64,000 nt of DNA from Magnolia sinica (Eukaryota; Streptophyta; Magnoliopsida; Magnoliales; Magnoliaceae), in contig NC_080577.1 of the NCBI RefSeq assembly GCF_029962835.1, positions 5,394,001 through 5,458,000 on the forward strand, read 5' to 3'. Positions 33,701 to 45,450 of this stretch are shown here, in pieces. Both the position numbers and the translations under genes were made by a program. Every line of letters starts with the position of its first letter. Position 1 is the first letter of the stretch. The notes under the pieces were generated by a model. It saw nothing but the letters and a program-made list of their open reading frames with translations. It was not told the origin of the DNA and did no database searches.

Positions 33701-36700
33701 ATCGTGTGGCCCACTTAAGTCTTGAGTTTGCTTCATTTTTTGCCCCATGTCCTAACATGATTTGAAAAAATGGATGGACAGTGTGGATTTCTCACAAACA
33801 TCATGGTGGGCCCACCTAGCTTCCCAAGAAAGTTGCTGCAGGAGTCCGCATCTTTTAATTTTCTTAAGCTTCTTGATTAATTAGTGGGGCATTTTTGTCA
33901 TTTTATAGAAAATTATACTTTAAACATATGGACGTAAGAGGAAACTAATGGAAGGTACCCTTTGATAATATTTTGATTAATGTGGTAGCTTAATGAAAAT
34001 ATAATTTCAAAAGGTACCGGGATGTAATACCATATTAATTAGGTACTATTTTGTAAAATTCCCTAATTTTTTTCCGCAAACAATCATTATACTACCCCTA
34101 AATAGCTGTTGCAAGGTGATGATGATGATGCCATTGGTTTACGACCTGTATCGTATCGGCCAACAAGCTGTCTGGTATGCCAGCCGGTACCGTTACATAA
34201 TACCTTGCTTGTAGGGGAAGATGAGGTCATTTAATGGAAAAAAAGAAAAAGAAAAAAGGAGGGCGCTGTGAGGCCATTCTTCTGTTTACTGTCTGTTGGG
34301 ATTTCTAGAAGGAGAAGAACAACCTTCTGAATTTTCAAGGACCCTCAGGTGATGCTGCAGGCGATGCCAGAGTTTTTGATCTGCAAGGTTAAATTCTCTA
34401 TGCTTGATTGGACAGCCACTTCTACGGTCTTCAAGGACTAAAAGCCAGAGGAAAATCCATGATGGCTGGATAACGATAACAGATGAAGCTCTTGATTGTA
34501 GGCCTTCTGCAGGTTGGATTGCCCCTCCTGCTGCGGGTTTGTAGAAATTCAGTGTTTGTGGTGTGACCTATTGATCTCCAGTGGTGGCAGGCATTGGGTG
34601 GATTATGAGGAATTCAAGGTCAGATTCTGATGTCCTTTTTGGGCCCGATCTCCCCCATGCCCTCAAGCTGAAGCCAAAGCATTGATAGAAGCCCTGTGCC
34701 TAATCAACTTCTATCAAGCAGCCCTGATGATTCTCAAAGGGGAATCGGCATTAAACCATTAGTGGGCCATGTTGGGGACAGAACCTTGGGGCTCTGCTTC
34801 ATCTTCAACGACATTAGGCACTTTTTTCTAGATTAAATATTTTGATGTTGATGGTGTTTGAGGGCAGACCCTGTTCCTCCTTTTTTATTGGGAATTTCTT
34901 CCCCTTAATTAACATATTTCTGGTTCTTGCTCCAAAAATAAATAAATAAATAAATTGTGCTAGGTTGCATTTGGGATATCATATGAGTTTGTGGAACATC
35001 AATGATGAAATAACATGTCGTCATATTGTAGATCAAAGTTCATGATAGGATTTGGTTTTAACCATGTAACATATCATTCTCTGAGCATATTCTTTAATTG
35101 CAGGAGTCGTGAGTTCCTTTGGCAAGAAGGACACACAGCTTTTGCTACAAAAGAGGAAGCAGATGAGGAGGTATGGATTTATTGAAAACTATGCCCGACC
35201 TTCCTCTGTTACTAGCACCTGACATTCACTGGTTCAGGTTAAAAGCTTGTAAATTTGAATTTGTTGTTTCTTTCAAGGCTAAAGATTTAAGTTTGGTGAG
35301 TCAAAGCAATGAATGATCCCTTATATTTTTTATTTAGTGAAGTCAACCAAAAAGAAAGGAAAAAAATAAAAATAAAAATAAAGAGAGAAAAGAGAAGTAA
35401 AGTAAAGAAACAAGAATGAAAATTAGACCAATAATAATAATAAAATGAAGTAAACAAGGTTTTCTGTTTCTTTCAGCAGTTGCTAGCGTAATTTCTGAAA
35501 AAATTCATTTACATAAGGATACAAGATTTTCCCGCATTCTTTTCATTATTCTAGTTAACTACTAAAAAAATGTAGAACTATTGTTAAAAAAATAATTGTT
35601 CCACACATCCATTTTCTTACATTGTTTTCACGTCTGTTTCTTGGTCTATTGACTGGGGTCAGTTGTGCCCCATATGTGCTAATGTGCCACATGTACCACA
35701 ATTCATATTCCCTTATGCCCCACATGTGCTAATGTGCCACATGCATGACCATTCATCTTCTTGCACCCCACATGTGCAAGGCACTCCATATGCGCAAATT
35801 TGCCACATCTGCCATCATCCATGTTCAATTGCTCCAAATATGCCACACATGTTGATGGTGCCATTGTGCACCAGTACAGCCATCTGGCTTCAAGTGCCCA
35901 CGTCAAATGTGCCAATGCGTCTTGTGCCACCATACAATTTCAAGCACTTCACATTACCACGTGCCACAATTCAACTTCTAGCACCCGGATATGCATGTGT
36001 GCCACAGGTGCCACTATCCATCTTTAAGCATCCCACATGTGCCACATGTGCTAATTTGGCACATGCTAGTGACTACCTATAATTTTTTCCCAGGAATTCT
36101 TTTGTTTTGCTATGCAGGAAATTTGAAAATAGATCCTAAATTTTAGGAAATTCTTGTTGAAAACAAATAAGGAAAACAGTGTTTCCTTTCCTGCAGTTTC
36201 TTGGTAATATGGTTTCCCAAGAAATAGTATTTCCTTTCTTATGCTTTCTTATGCTTTCCATAAATCCAAACAGGCCCTCGTAGAATTTCCAGTTACCCTT
36301 CCAAAAAAAAAGATGGTCATGTCGAGCCGGTTTGTCCCTGGGGATACAACAATACAACAACTTATGGAGTTGCATCGCTTGATAGTTTATACAACTGTGC
36401 CATACAGTGTTCTTATCTGCCTAGTAGGTCAGCGGATCTATTTTGTGATGTCAAACACGTGGTAATTATTATGGTGGTCTTATCGAAGCCAACCTCAATA
36501 ATTTGTTGGGATAAGGCTTAGATGATATGATGATGATTGGTGTTTTATTGACCATACAGATATATTTTTTTGAACATTTGTATCCATTGATCAGAGTGCT
36601 TATTTGTTTTTAGGCACAGTCAACAGCTTTAATGCAATTTTCTGATGTTCCAAGCTACAATCTTTAAATTTTGTAGTTTGCTTTTTTTCTTTTCTTTTTT

Positions 36701-39700
36701 TTTTATTTTTATTTTTTATTTTTTAAAAATAATAATAAAATTATAAAGACTACTGGACTTCATTTGGATGTCAGCTAAATATGGTCAATTTTTTTTTTTT
36801 TTTTTGGTTCTTTATTGCATCGATGCCACCAGGTTCTTCAAATCTTGGAACTGTATCGAAGGATATATGAAGAATTTCTTGCAATTCCAGTTATGAAGGG
36901 GAAGAAAAGTGAGCTAGAGAAGTTTGCCGGTGGGCTTTACACGACAAGTGTTGAGGTATTAAATATGTTCAGAGTGGTTACTGTAATGTCTATATATATA
37001 TCATTTGGAAGAATTTGCTGCATATTTTTACCACTTTTTGTTCTTCATATTTTTATATGTTACTTCTCGTTTCCAGGCTTTTATTCCAAATACTGGTCGT
37101 GGTATACAAGGTGCTACCTCACATTGTCTCGGTCAAAATTTTGCAAAGATGTTTGAGATCAACTTTGAGAATGAGAAGGGAGAAAAGGGTATGGTTTGGC
37201 AGAATTCTTGGGCATACAGTACTCGCACGGTAATTCTTTTCTGTGTTTAATTGATTGTTTATTAGCAAACCAAATATCGTCAGTCTCATAGATGTACAAT
37301 GTGTTCCTGGTTTTGTTGGTTTGGTGTGGCTGCATTTATGCTTCCAAAATTTTGTTTCACTTTCATGTGAGTGTTGTTTGTGGGAACTTATAAAGTGTGA
37401 GATGTGCTCTGGATACTGCACTGGAGCTTGCTTTTTTCTGTTTTATTATTATTCTTCTTTTTTAGAAGCCTGTTTTAGCTGCTTGCTGATTGTTACTCTA
37501 ATCCTGGATTTCAACGAATTAGCTGGATATGGGGTGGGTCAATTTCCATATCTGAAAACAAAACATGGATAACCTTGTTGATATCACGTGTCTTAGATGT
37601 TTGTTGACTCCTCCAATAGTCCATTGGCTGTGTTTCAGGAATTGTTTTAAAACCTGGAGTGGACCCTTACCATTTCTGTTAGAGATTGGGTCCAATCCCC
37701 GGTCCGACCCATGGTGTCTAGTTAAAGCAAATATATAGAATGGTTAGTATTGTACGACAAAAGCACCCTTAGCACAGTGGTTAGGATGTGTGTTTTTGTA
37801 ACAAGGTCATGCTTATAACTCCTAATCAAGCTCATCTTTTGTTTTATCTATTAAATTTAGTAAAAAGTTGACTACTTGACCCGCCCATCCAACTTTGCCA
37901 AAATGCCTGACCTGGACAGTCGGACCCATCGATTCAAGTGACTTGCGTGGTTTCTTGTCCTAAATAGGTCTCCAAGTGAACTGACCCATTATTGTGTCCA
38001 GTTCTGATCCAAATTGGTCCAACTGGCCAATCTGTTCCATGTTTCAAAGCACTGATTTTAGACTCCCGTGTCTGCCCTCTCTTCTTGAATCTTAGGGTTT
38101 TGAATCTTCATCTCCTGTCAAAGTTGTTCGCTATTTTACTAGTCTATGTTTTTTTTTTAAATTTTTTTATAAAACTATTTCCTGATTTGGGAAAAGAAGA
38201 TCCTCAGGTGGTTGTCTCCATGCATATGAGAATAGATCTTCTATTAGTCCGTACTAATATTTTTACTCTTCTATAGATTGGGGTGATGGTAATGGTTCAT
38301 GGAGATGACAAAGGCTTGGTGCTGCCACCAAAAGTAGCATCCATCCAAGTGATTGTGATTCCTGTGCCTTACAAGGACGCTGACACGAAGGGCATCTTTG
38401 ATGCCTGTTCTGAAACTGTGAAGACATTGAGTGAAGCTGGTTTTCGAGTTGAGGAGGACTTAAGAGAAAACTATTCACCCGGTTGGAAGTATTCACATTG
38501 GGAAATGAAAGGTGTTCCTCTAAGGATTGAAATTGGACCAAAGGACTTAGCTAATAAGCAGGTAAGCAGCAAGTTATACTTTTAATGGCCTGCATGTCTT
38601 TTATGAATTTCTTTTCGTTTTTCATGAATGTATGCGTCATTGGAGACAGTATTTGGTGGTTTATAGTTTCTTCTTACATAGTTACTTAGGTTTCTTCATA
38701 TGATATCACACTGCACTCATGAATAACACTATGATACTGCATGGCGGGAGTTAAATCTTCTAGTCGGTTAAATTGTACTTACTGTTAGCAAATACTAATA
38801 ACCCTGTTTATATGACAATATACTATGCACTATGCAGTTCTAGAATATCCAGTATTTTTTCATTGTTTTTCTTTCTTCTTTTTTTTTCCAGTGTATTGCA
38901 TAATGCAGTTTAATCATGATTATCATTCTTTCAAATATCCCTCATGATTACCATTTTCAGCCTTGTTAACAGAGAGGCTTGGATACCTGGATTGTTTTAT
39001 CTTTATGGATCTTCTAGTTTCCAAATGAAATATTCCCCCTTCAGTGGAAAAAGAAAATTTTAATTTGTGATATAGGACTGACATGTTTCTGTCTATATTT
39101 TCTCTTGGATCTGCTTTTAGTGGAACCTTAAATGGTCTGTGAGTTTCTTCACTCATGTCTCATATTAGTTTCCTCTGGTTATTGGAGTTTCTGACGAGAT
39201 TATCATGGCCAGGAAATTCCAAATTATAATCTATAACATTGAGTACATTCAAGATGATTACTATTGATATTTGATACTTGGTTCCAGAAAGAGTCCTTAA
39301 ATGCATGAGTATTAGGTCCACAGCTCATACTCTAATTACACAGTATCATGCTTTGATATCCTTATGGATTTTATGGTTTATTATTATTATTATTATTTTA
39401 TTTTTTTTTTATAACATGAACTATTAATTTAATGCTTCGATATCATTAGGGAATTCATATTTTTTTTTAATTTTTTATTTTTTAACATGAGGACAAATCA
39501 TATAGTGCTGTGATTTTATTGTATTTATGTCATCTTAATTCACTGCTACTCGTGCTCTCCACTTATATTTCCTAATCAATGCAAAAGAAGAATGAGAAAT
39601 ATTGATGACATTTCCAGGTACGTGTTGTTCGACGCGACAATGCCGCCAAAGTGGATATACCTGTGAGCAATTTGGTTGAGCAGGTAAAAGAAGTATTGTC

Positions 39701-42700
39701 CAACATCCAAGATAGCTTGTTTGAAGCAGCGAAGGAGAAGAGAGAGAAATGCATTGAGAAAGTAAAGACATGGGATGAATTTATGACAGCTCTTGGTGAT
39801 AAAAAGATGATCCTGGCTCCTTGGTGTGATGAGGAGGTATTGTTTTCATTCTTATCATTTGTATGTTTTAGTGTTAGACTTTTATATTGTTATAGAAATT
39901 ATGCTGGGGTACAAGACTTTTCATCGTTTAAATTGGAATGGATAACTATTGATCCACCTGCCACAATTTACTATAATAATTTTACCTACCCCCGTTTGTT
40001 AAGAATGTAGACCACTATCTGTGAATTGTGATTAATAATCTAATTTGTTGAAGGTGAAATTGTATTTCAGTGGCTCGATTACTAATGTCATCTCAGTTTG
40101 TCATATGCATTGGATGTGGAGGGGTGAAGCTTTTTGGGTGGGACTTTCCCTTTCGAGTGCATATTTGACCATCTGGAATCAGATGGCAGTACTCTATAGT
40201 TCATGAACTTCTGCTTGTACAGTTCCCTTTTGATGTATTTTGCAAAACTTGCTGCAGGTATCCTGTTTATCTATGTAATCTGGAGTATTGGACACAGAGA
40301 TGGATATGGGGTGTCAGACATGTATATGTCAAGATGGATATGAAATATCCCTTTTTTGGGGGTGTGGGGGGATTACTAAATCCAAAATAAATACCTGAAG
40401 ACTGGGCAAAGCCTCAAAATGAGAGACTCTTTTAAAAGAAAAAAAAAAAAAGTTAATCCCTTGCAATAACGCACCCCCAAATCCATGGATTCGTAGTTCA
40501 ATTTCCAAACAGCGGATCCAATGCAAATCCATGAACTCGACAAGTTCATGGATTTACCAAATTCACATTCTCAATTCCTTGATCCCGAACAGGGCCTAAA
40601 TATGTAATTTCCTAATAGATAGCCTAGGGCCATGTTGGGTACAACCTTGACCATTTCAAGTTTCAAGGTGTAATCCAGGCTTTAGGGGTCTGGGGGCATT
40701 GTTAGGGACAACCTTGACCGTTTCAAGTTTCTCTCCTCAGGTCCCTCTAGGGTGGGCAACTCTAATTGGGCTGAGTTGGAAGTGATCAAAATTGACTTGC
40801 AGCTTTCTCCGGTAGGAGAATCTAAAAGTTCTCGCCAAGGTTAATGAGATTAAAAGGTAGCTATTGTGGTCTACGTTTAGTCTAAGTCTCTAAAGAGGCT
40901 AGCTCAGTTGCCGATTTTCTGGCCAAAACCCAAAGGTGTATTGACATATTGTTGTATGTGGGTGATTCCTATAGGGCCCCTTGCATTTCTCTTTTCACTA
41001 AATCATTGTTGCTCAAAGGGAAAAAACTGGGATCATGTCTAGCTGTGTCAACACACGCATCTATGTCAATATTTATTGGCATGGATATAAAACCTAAAAT
41101 TGGCGATCCTGTGATATTTCATTTTCTTGAATTGTGTAACTTGGAGTCTTGCTCAGATGGATATGGGTTGTAGAACATGGAAACATCATGATGCCTAATA
41201 TTATGAAATATTCGTATAAGTACATAAAAATATCAATAAAATATAGTCGACTAATATTCATAAAAATATATAATGTACCATTACGAGAAACCTAGAGGCA
41301 TTCCGTTCTCCCATCAGATTTTTGTGGGAGAATATTCTGAAATATTACATAAAAATATCAAGAATACATTCTGAAATATTCATATAAATGCAAAAAAATA
41401 TCAACAATACACGTGCACACACACACGCACGCAAAATCTACTAAAATCTAGAGGCATTCTATTCTCCCATCAGACATTTGTGGGAAAAATTCATGCATGT
41501 TTGGGCAAGTTTCTCTATTGCTATTGGAGAGCAGAATTGTCAAAGAATGCACCAAGCTACGTGCTTGTTCTGAAATGGCTTCTCGATACCATTGGTCCTT
41601 GTGATGCTGTGGAACCTAGAGGCATTCTAATCGTGTGAACATGTGTGTTGATATCAGTTTGTATTGGAATGGCTAGAAACAAGAAATTGTCATTCATTTC
41701 AAAACAGTCATAGATAATCTTCATCATGGTTAACTAGTTTCTTCTTCTGTTTTTTGTTCCAAGTCCCAACTACTTTGATATGGAAATCGTAAGTTCACAA
41801 GTTTATTTTCCACCTCAGACCATTCATGACTTTTTTCCCCCTGATTGAGGTTGAAACAAAAATACAAGGAAGGAAAATAATATTAAAAAAGATGCAGTAA
41901 ATATGGGAAATTCATTATAGTTAACTTTATCATGTAAAAAGGTTTCTTCTTTGCCAATCATTATGGGACACTTACATGAGCATGATGCACCTGTCTTATG
42001 TTCTGGCGATTTCTTTTCTTTTTATCTTACACAGTTGAAGTTGTTATCTTCTTTTGCATAGGAAGGCCAGTATAAAAATCAGCATTTCAAAGTCACCGTT
42101 GTCTGAGTAACTGTTCTGGACATTCTTCACACATCTCTATATAATATGCTTAATTGAATATGATGGTACTGGTTTAAGATCTTTAGTCATGAATAGCAAA
42201 AGTTGTCACTTTTTTCATACCTGTATCTCCATTTTTAGGAAGTTGAAAAAGATGTAAAAGCACGGACCAAGGGTGAAGCAGGAGCAGCAAAGACACTCTG
42301 TACCCCATTTGATCAGCCAGAACTCCCAGAAGGTATCATTTCGCTTCTTTATACAATAAACTGAATTTATATGGATATCAGTTGGCAATGGTATATATTT
42401 CAATCCTGTAATATACTGTGTTTGGACAGCATTTCTTTTTTAAGTTTTCAATCATGTATTTGACTTTCTAGTTGGACATGACTTAAAAAATAAAAAATAA
42501 ATAAAAAACATTTTAGCCTCTTTGAATTTTGTTGTTTGGATTATTTTTAGAATATCCACAATATTAATTCTGTTGGAAAAAAAAAAAAGTTTGCCTTTCT
42601 TCTATTCTGTGTGGGGTCATCGTATGAATGATAATCCTAATTGGTGCGGCAGTGCCCAAAATTTAACACTTAATGACAGATACATGACAAATGGAGTAAT

Positions 42701-43788
42701 GGAATCATTGCAAATAACATAATTCATAAAAATTAAGCTGATGATTCAAGATAGCCCTTTCGGTCAACAGTCTCATTTTTGCAAACTGTATTACCACTAA
42801 CATTTTTTTGAAGCGATGATGACAAATTTTATTAAAAGAAAGACCAAAGGCCAAAGAACACAACAAAAACAAAACCAAAAAAAAAAAAAAACTTTACAAA
42901 TCTAGCCAACTAACTGGAAATTGATCAGCAGCCAAAAAAAAAAAAAAGACTTCCAATGGACAGCCCCTACGGTTCGTAAAACATAGGTCATTTCACTCTA
43001 ACCATATACTCCAAAGACCTGCTAATAAACTTAGGTGCCAGAGTCTTTTCCCAATTTTACTTTTGCCCCCTCCATGACAAAGCCAAGAAGAACTGATCAG
43101 CAGAACACAGATTTACCCATGAAGATCCGAATAGAGAAAAGAAGCCAAAGCAAATAATAGATGCAAAGGAACAACGGATAAATAAGTGATCAGCTGACTC
43201 CTTGTTTCCATTGCATAGTAGACACATCTGGGACTATCACGCCTCACCTTCGAAGATTATCAACTGTAAGAACCTTTAGCTGGCCCAAAAATCAAGCAAG
43301 CCCACTCATTAGGTGGGTACGGATTTTACATGTGTTGTGCTGGCACGTGTGCTGCTAATAATACTGTAAGAAATAAATAAATAAATAAAAACTTAAAACC
43401 CTAATCAGTGTTCTTTATCAGTTGCTGCTGAATCTGCCAGTTACAAGTCCATGCACATAGGTCAGGCATGGAGGAAGGTGACTATTGAACTTTTACATTG
43501 CTAGCTTGAGCCTGTGTTCCAAATGATAGGTGCAGCTGTTTGTGAATCATCTTTAGATTTCCAGCTTCACAGGATGTGGCATTTTTTGCTTAAAAACAGA
43601 TCATCCATCCCAAGATGTCCTTTTTTGTTTGATCTTTCCAATTCATCTTGCACACTTCCTGTCCTTTCATGTTGGCTTCAAATCTCAAGTCTCAACTCAT
43701 GCAATTGATGTTTATGATGGCAGGAACTCTGTGCTTTGCCTCAGGAAAGCCTGCAAAGAAATGGACGTATTGGGGTCGAAGCTACTGA
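27755..43788 (+). CDS. Prolyl-tRNA synthetase, cytosolic type, 12 coding exons
   Basis: Attaches proline to tRNA-Pro (class II aminoacyl-tRNA synthetase). Coding exons: 27755-27818, 27916-27998, 28170-28262, 28535-28651, 29073-29260, 35104-35170, 36833-36955, 37077-37229, 38277-38561, 39618-39836, 42239-42332, 43724-43788. They sum to 1551 nt, 516 residues plus stop, all with GT/AG introns and matching phases. Domains: charged N-terminal tail 1-40; catalytic core about 40-290, with IRPTSE at 137-142 (adenylate-binding TxE loop), R171-W-E173 and R184-EFLWQEGH (motif 2), and [11 protein letters not shown] at 304-314 (motif 3 region); anticodon-binding domain about 315-410; C-terminal ProRS domain ending [10 protein letters not shown]. 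No transit peptide and no fused GluRS or WHEP domain, so cytosolic. The ATG at 27755 gives [14 protein letters not shown]; it is the first in frame after the acceptor. All key motifs are intact, so the gene looks functional despite a 5.8-kb transposon-filled intron 5. Closest Arabidopsis gene from memory: AT3G62120. Confidence 0.96.
29683..30002. mobile_element. Harbinger/Tourist-like MITE
   Basis: 320 bp with terminal inverted repeat GGGCCCGTT / AACGGGCCC and a TAA duplication at 29680-29682 and 30003-30005, as expected for PIF/Harbinger elements. The interior consists of AAGTAACTT palindromes (AGTTACTTTTTC on one side, CTTAAGTAACTTACG on the other). Confidence 0.8.
30006..31734. other. Transposon-derived intron sequence, type unresolved
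   Basis: Non-coding. Contains CACACCCGTGTC-like repeats (30240-30350), repeated TCCTACACAAGGACCT motifs, and CGATTGATCGAGT repeats near 31095-31215. Together with GGCTAAGTCCTAGAAGGGGG at 29498 this looks like part of an LTR of a copia-like or unclassified retroelement, but I could not find both ends. Confidence 0.4.
31735..32225. mobile_element. Foldback MITE (GTGGTCCACC family), intron 5
   Basis: The left half carries TAGTAGCCATGTGGCTACC, AGATGTATG-like ends, AAATGAGGTTGATCCAAATC, AGGTGGACCACACC and ACCATTAAAAACTTCC. The right half repeats these as their complements (TTTTTAATAGTGAGCG, GGTGTGCTCCACCTGAGATT, TGCCTCATTTTTG). The whole unit could fold on itself. No coding. Confidence 0.6.
32770..33240. 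mobile_element. Foldback MITE (GTGGTCCACC family), intron 5, second copy
   Basis: Same module order as 31735-32225. Its right end GCCACATGGCTACTAG is the inverted partner of the left end of that copy (CTAGTAGCCATGTGGC), so the two may be halves of one larger composite element spanning 31735-33240. Confidence 0.6.
33385..33835. mobile_element. Foldback MITE, TAGGTTGTTCCCACC subtype, intron 5
   Basis: Ends GAAGCTAGGTTGTTCCCACCG and GTGGGCCCACCTAGCTTCC are inverted partners. The interior has GGACATGGGCCTAAATATAA and its complement. A related element lies at 44945-45350. Confidence 0.6.
34270..34957 (+). pseudogene. LINE 3' end with RNase H remnant, intron 5
   Basis: Plus-strand pieces resemble the RNase H-like domain found at the end of plant LINE ORF2: WIAPPAAGL, stop, KFSV..., then [10 protein letters not shown], and in another frame [20 protein letters not shown]. 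Stops and frame changes interrupt it. It ends with an A-rich tail AAAAATAAATAAATAAATAA (about 34936-34955), typical of a LINE insertion. 5'-truncated. Confidence 0.55.
35660..36070 (+). repeat. Roughly 60-bp tandem repeat in intron 6
   Basis: Six or seven imperfect units with the core CACATGTGCTAATGTGCCACATG followed by variable CCATTCATCTTCTTGC-like spacers. The core contains the palindrome CACATGTG. The array is confined to intron 6 of the prolyl-tRNA synthetase gene. Confidence 0.75.
40740..40990 (+). pseudogene. Possible LINE/RNase H C-terminal fragment, intron 10
   Basis: One frame reads [16 protein letters not shown], like the RE.N..AD.LAK end of the RNase H domain in plant LINEs. Stops lie on both sides. 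The fragment is short and the assignment is tentative. Confidence 0.35.
42801..43300 (-). pseudogene. LINE reverse-transcriptase C-terminal (zf-RVT) fragment, intron 11
   Basis: The minus-strand translation gives [16 protein letters not shown], then [22 protein letters not shown] and FSLFGSSWV. This matches the zf-RVT domain (LTTDNLR.RG...CCLC....E..DHLF..C.FA). The minus strand ends in a short A run at 42801-42807, the expected LINE tail. It is inserted antisense to the host gene and has stops and a frameshift. Confidence 0.7.
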
Positions 43789-43970
43789 CCCTCTCTTCTT
43801 TATAGAGCATCTGATATTGAGGCATTGATACAGGCACCCGGCCCCTTTTTGTTTGTTTGGAGTAGCCTATTTAGGGAAGGAAGGGTTTTGATTGTGACAT
43901 TTGATTATTAGAAACACAACAAAAAATTATCATTTTCAGTTCTGAAGAAGGTGATGCCGTTGATATTTAA

Positions 43971-44022
43971 GGTCGCATTTGGTTGCAACAAAAATCATGA
44001 ATTGTTGCAACCAAACGCAGCC
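43971..44022. mobile_element. 52-bp miniature inverted-repeat element
   Basis: GGTCGCATTTGGTTGCAAC and GTTGCAACCAAACGCAGCC are inverted partners with a short AT-rich loop. TAA lies at 43968-43970 and 44023-44025, a Harbinger-type 3-bp duplication. It falls in the probable 3' UTR or flank of the prolyl-tRNA synthetase gene. Confidence 0.6.
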
Positions 44023-44025
44023 TAA

Positions 44026-44944
44026 TACAAAGATATTGTAAAATTCATGAATCTGAGTGATTTTGTTTTGATTTGGTAGGCTTGAATTTGATGCCATTTC
44101 CTGATCAGATGCTTGCTCTCCATTTCTTTCCTAGCCTTGCTAAGCCCACACGTGTGTGCAAGGGATACCTTCTAAACGCCACCACACGTGCTAGCGTGGC
44201 AGACTGGGTGCAATATCCAAAAAGTCTGTCTGCTGGGTTGGAGGAATCAAGTCTGCAGACTCATCAGGTGGGCCATCATGTTGGAAACAGGTGGACTGCA
44301 GCTTAGAAAACTAAAAGGTCAGGTTTCCTTTTGTTTCGTGGACTATGGCCCTCTTGATGAGTGTCATCTGATTCTCTGGCCAAGAACTTCTACAATGGGA
44401 ACCCCTGATGGATGTATTGGATCTCGCAGCCAACAGGATTATTGTGACCGTTCACCATTTTTCAAGCAATGGTAACATAGATGCATGTCAATTCAGGCAG
44501 CCTAAATGTAGGGCTTAGTTTGGAAGGATTAGCTACAAATGGACCACTGAAATAGACAGTTGAAAAGAAATGCTCGGAGGCCCAAACTCAGTGGTCCATG
44601 TCAGATGGTCAAGATCCCTAAATCAGTGTGATTTTCGGGTTATGATCATCTATGATGGGGTTCCTGAGTGGGCCGGATTTGGATTAATGTGACAGTTACT
44701 GTGACTCTTCAGCTACAAACCTCATGTTGGCCCCGTTTGGGGTGTAATCTACTAGGCATGATGTGTCAGGAGGTTATTAGGGTTTTCATGGCCCCATAAA
44801 CATGTGGGCCATCCAGACAGCTGATCTTATTGGTCACTGTTTGTGCGATTTCGGAAAATTCTCCCAGATTACAGACCTTTGATCATTAGCCCACAAGTTG
44901 GTGGTTGAGGAAGTAACAGAAAAAGGCCAAACATTTGTTTTAAA
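44026..44944. other. Intergenic downstream of the prolyl-tRNA synthetase gene
   Basis: No gene that I can support. Short frames have no recognisable domain. GC-richer stretches with ACACGTG motifs (44145-44210) may be old transposon sequence. Confidence 0.5.
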
Positions 44945-45350
44945 TCTACCCCTTATATCCGTTTTTCCAGATCATGTTAGGACATGGGCCCAAAAATGAG
45001 GCAGATCCAAAACTCAAGTGGGCCACACGAAAGGAAATAGTTAGATTGAACGTCCACCCTTGAAACATTCATGGGGCCATAGAAGTTTTGGATTAACCAA
45101 ATATTTGTCTTTTCAGTTCATCCCAGTAAGAATGAACTTATGAACGGTATAGATGGCATATAAACATCATGGTGGACCCAGGGAGGTCTCAGCAGTAGCC
45201 ATTTGCCTACCCACTTTTTCCTTTCGTGTGGCCTATTTGATTCTTGGATTTGACTCTCTTTTTTCAGTCTATGTCCTAAGATGATCTAGAAAAACGAATG
45301 GACGGAGTGGATTTCTCACAAACATCACAGTGGACCCCACTTAGCATTAG
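44945..45350. mobile_element. Foldback MITE related to 33385-33835
   Basis: Carries GGACATGGGCCCAAAAATGA, AACTCAAGTGGGCCACACG, TTCATCCCAGTAAGAATGAA and their complements, ending ACATCACAGTGGACCCCACT. Middle and right modules match the intron-5 element closely. Confidence 0.6.
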
Positions 45351-45450
45351 TAAAAGTAGTAAAGTCATCCTTCCATGCAAGAAATCCGCTACGTCGATAA
45401 AGCCCTTGTGACACGTACAGGCCCACCCATAGATCCAAATTGTGGGCAGC

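Larger units (their letters stand above)
29336..34063. mobile_element. 4.7-kb TIR element in intron 5, with nested elements
   Basis: The left end GGGGAATTTTTAAAAATAGTA with about 85 following bases is the inverted complement of 33980-34063, which ends GGTACTATTTTGTAAAATTCCC. Flanks TTATTTTTT (29327-29335) and TAATTTTTT (34064-34072) form a near-perfect 9-bp duplication, suggesting a Mutator-like element. Inside are a Harbinger-like MITE (29683-30002), an LTR-like stretch about 29440-31550 with CGATTGATCGAG repeats, and three foldback MITEs. No transposase frame survives. All of it is removed with the intron. Confidence 0.6.

Noticed and set aside
37755-37840. A possible tRNA gene or SINE (TTAGCACAGTGGTTAGGATG)
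   Set aside because: It resembles a tRNA A-box half, but no cloverleaf, acceptor stem or clear B box could be built, and no A tail follows.
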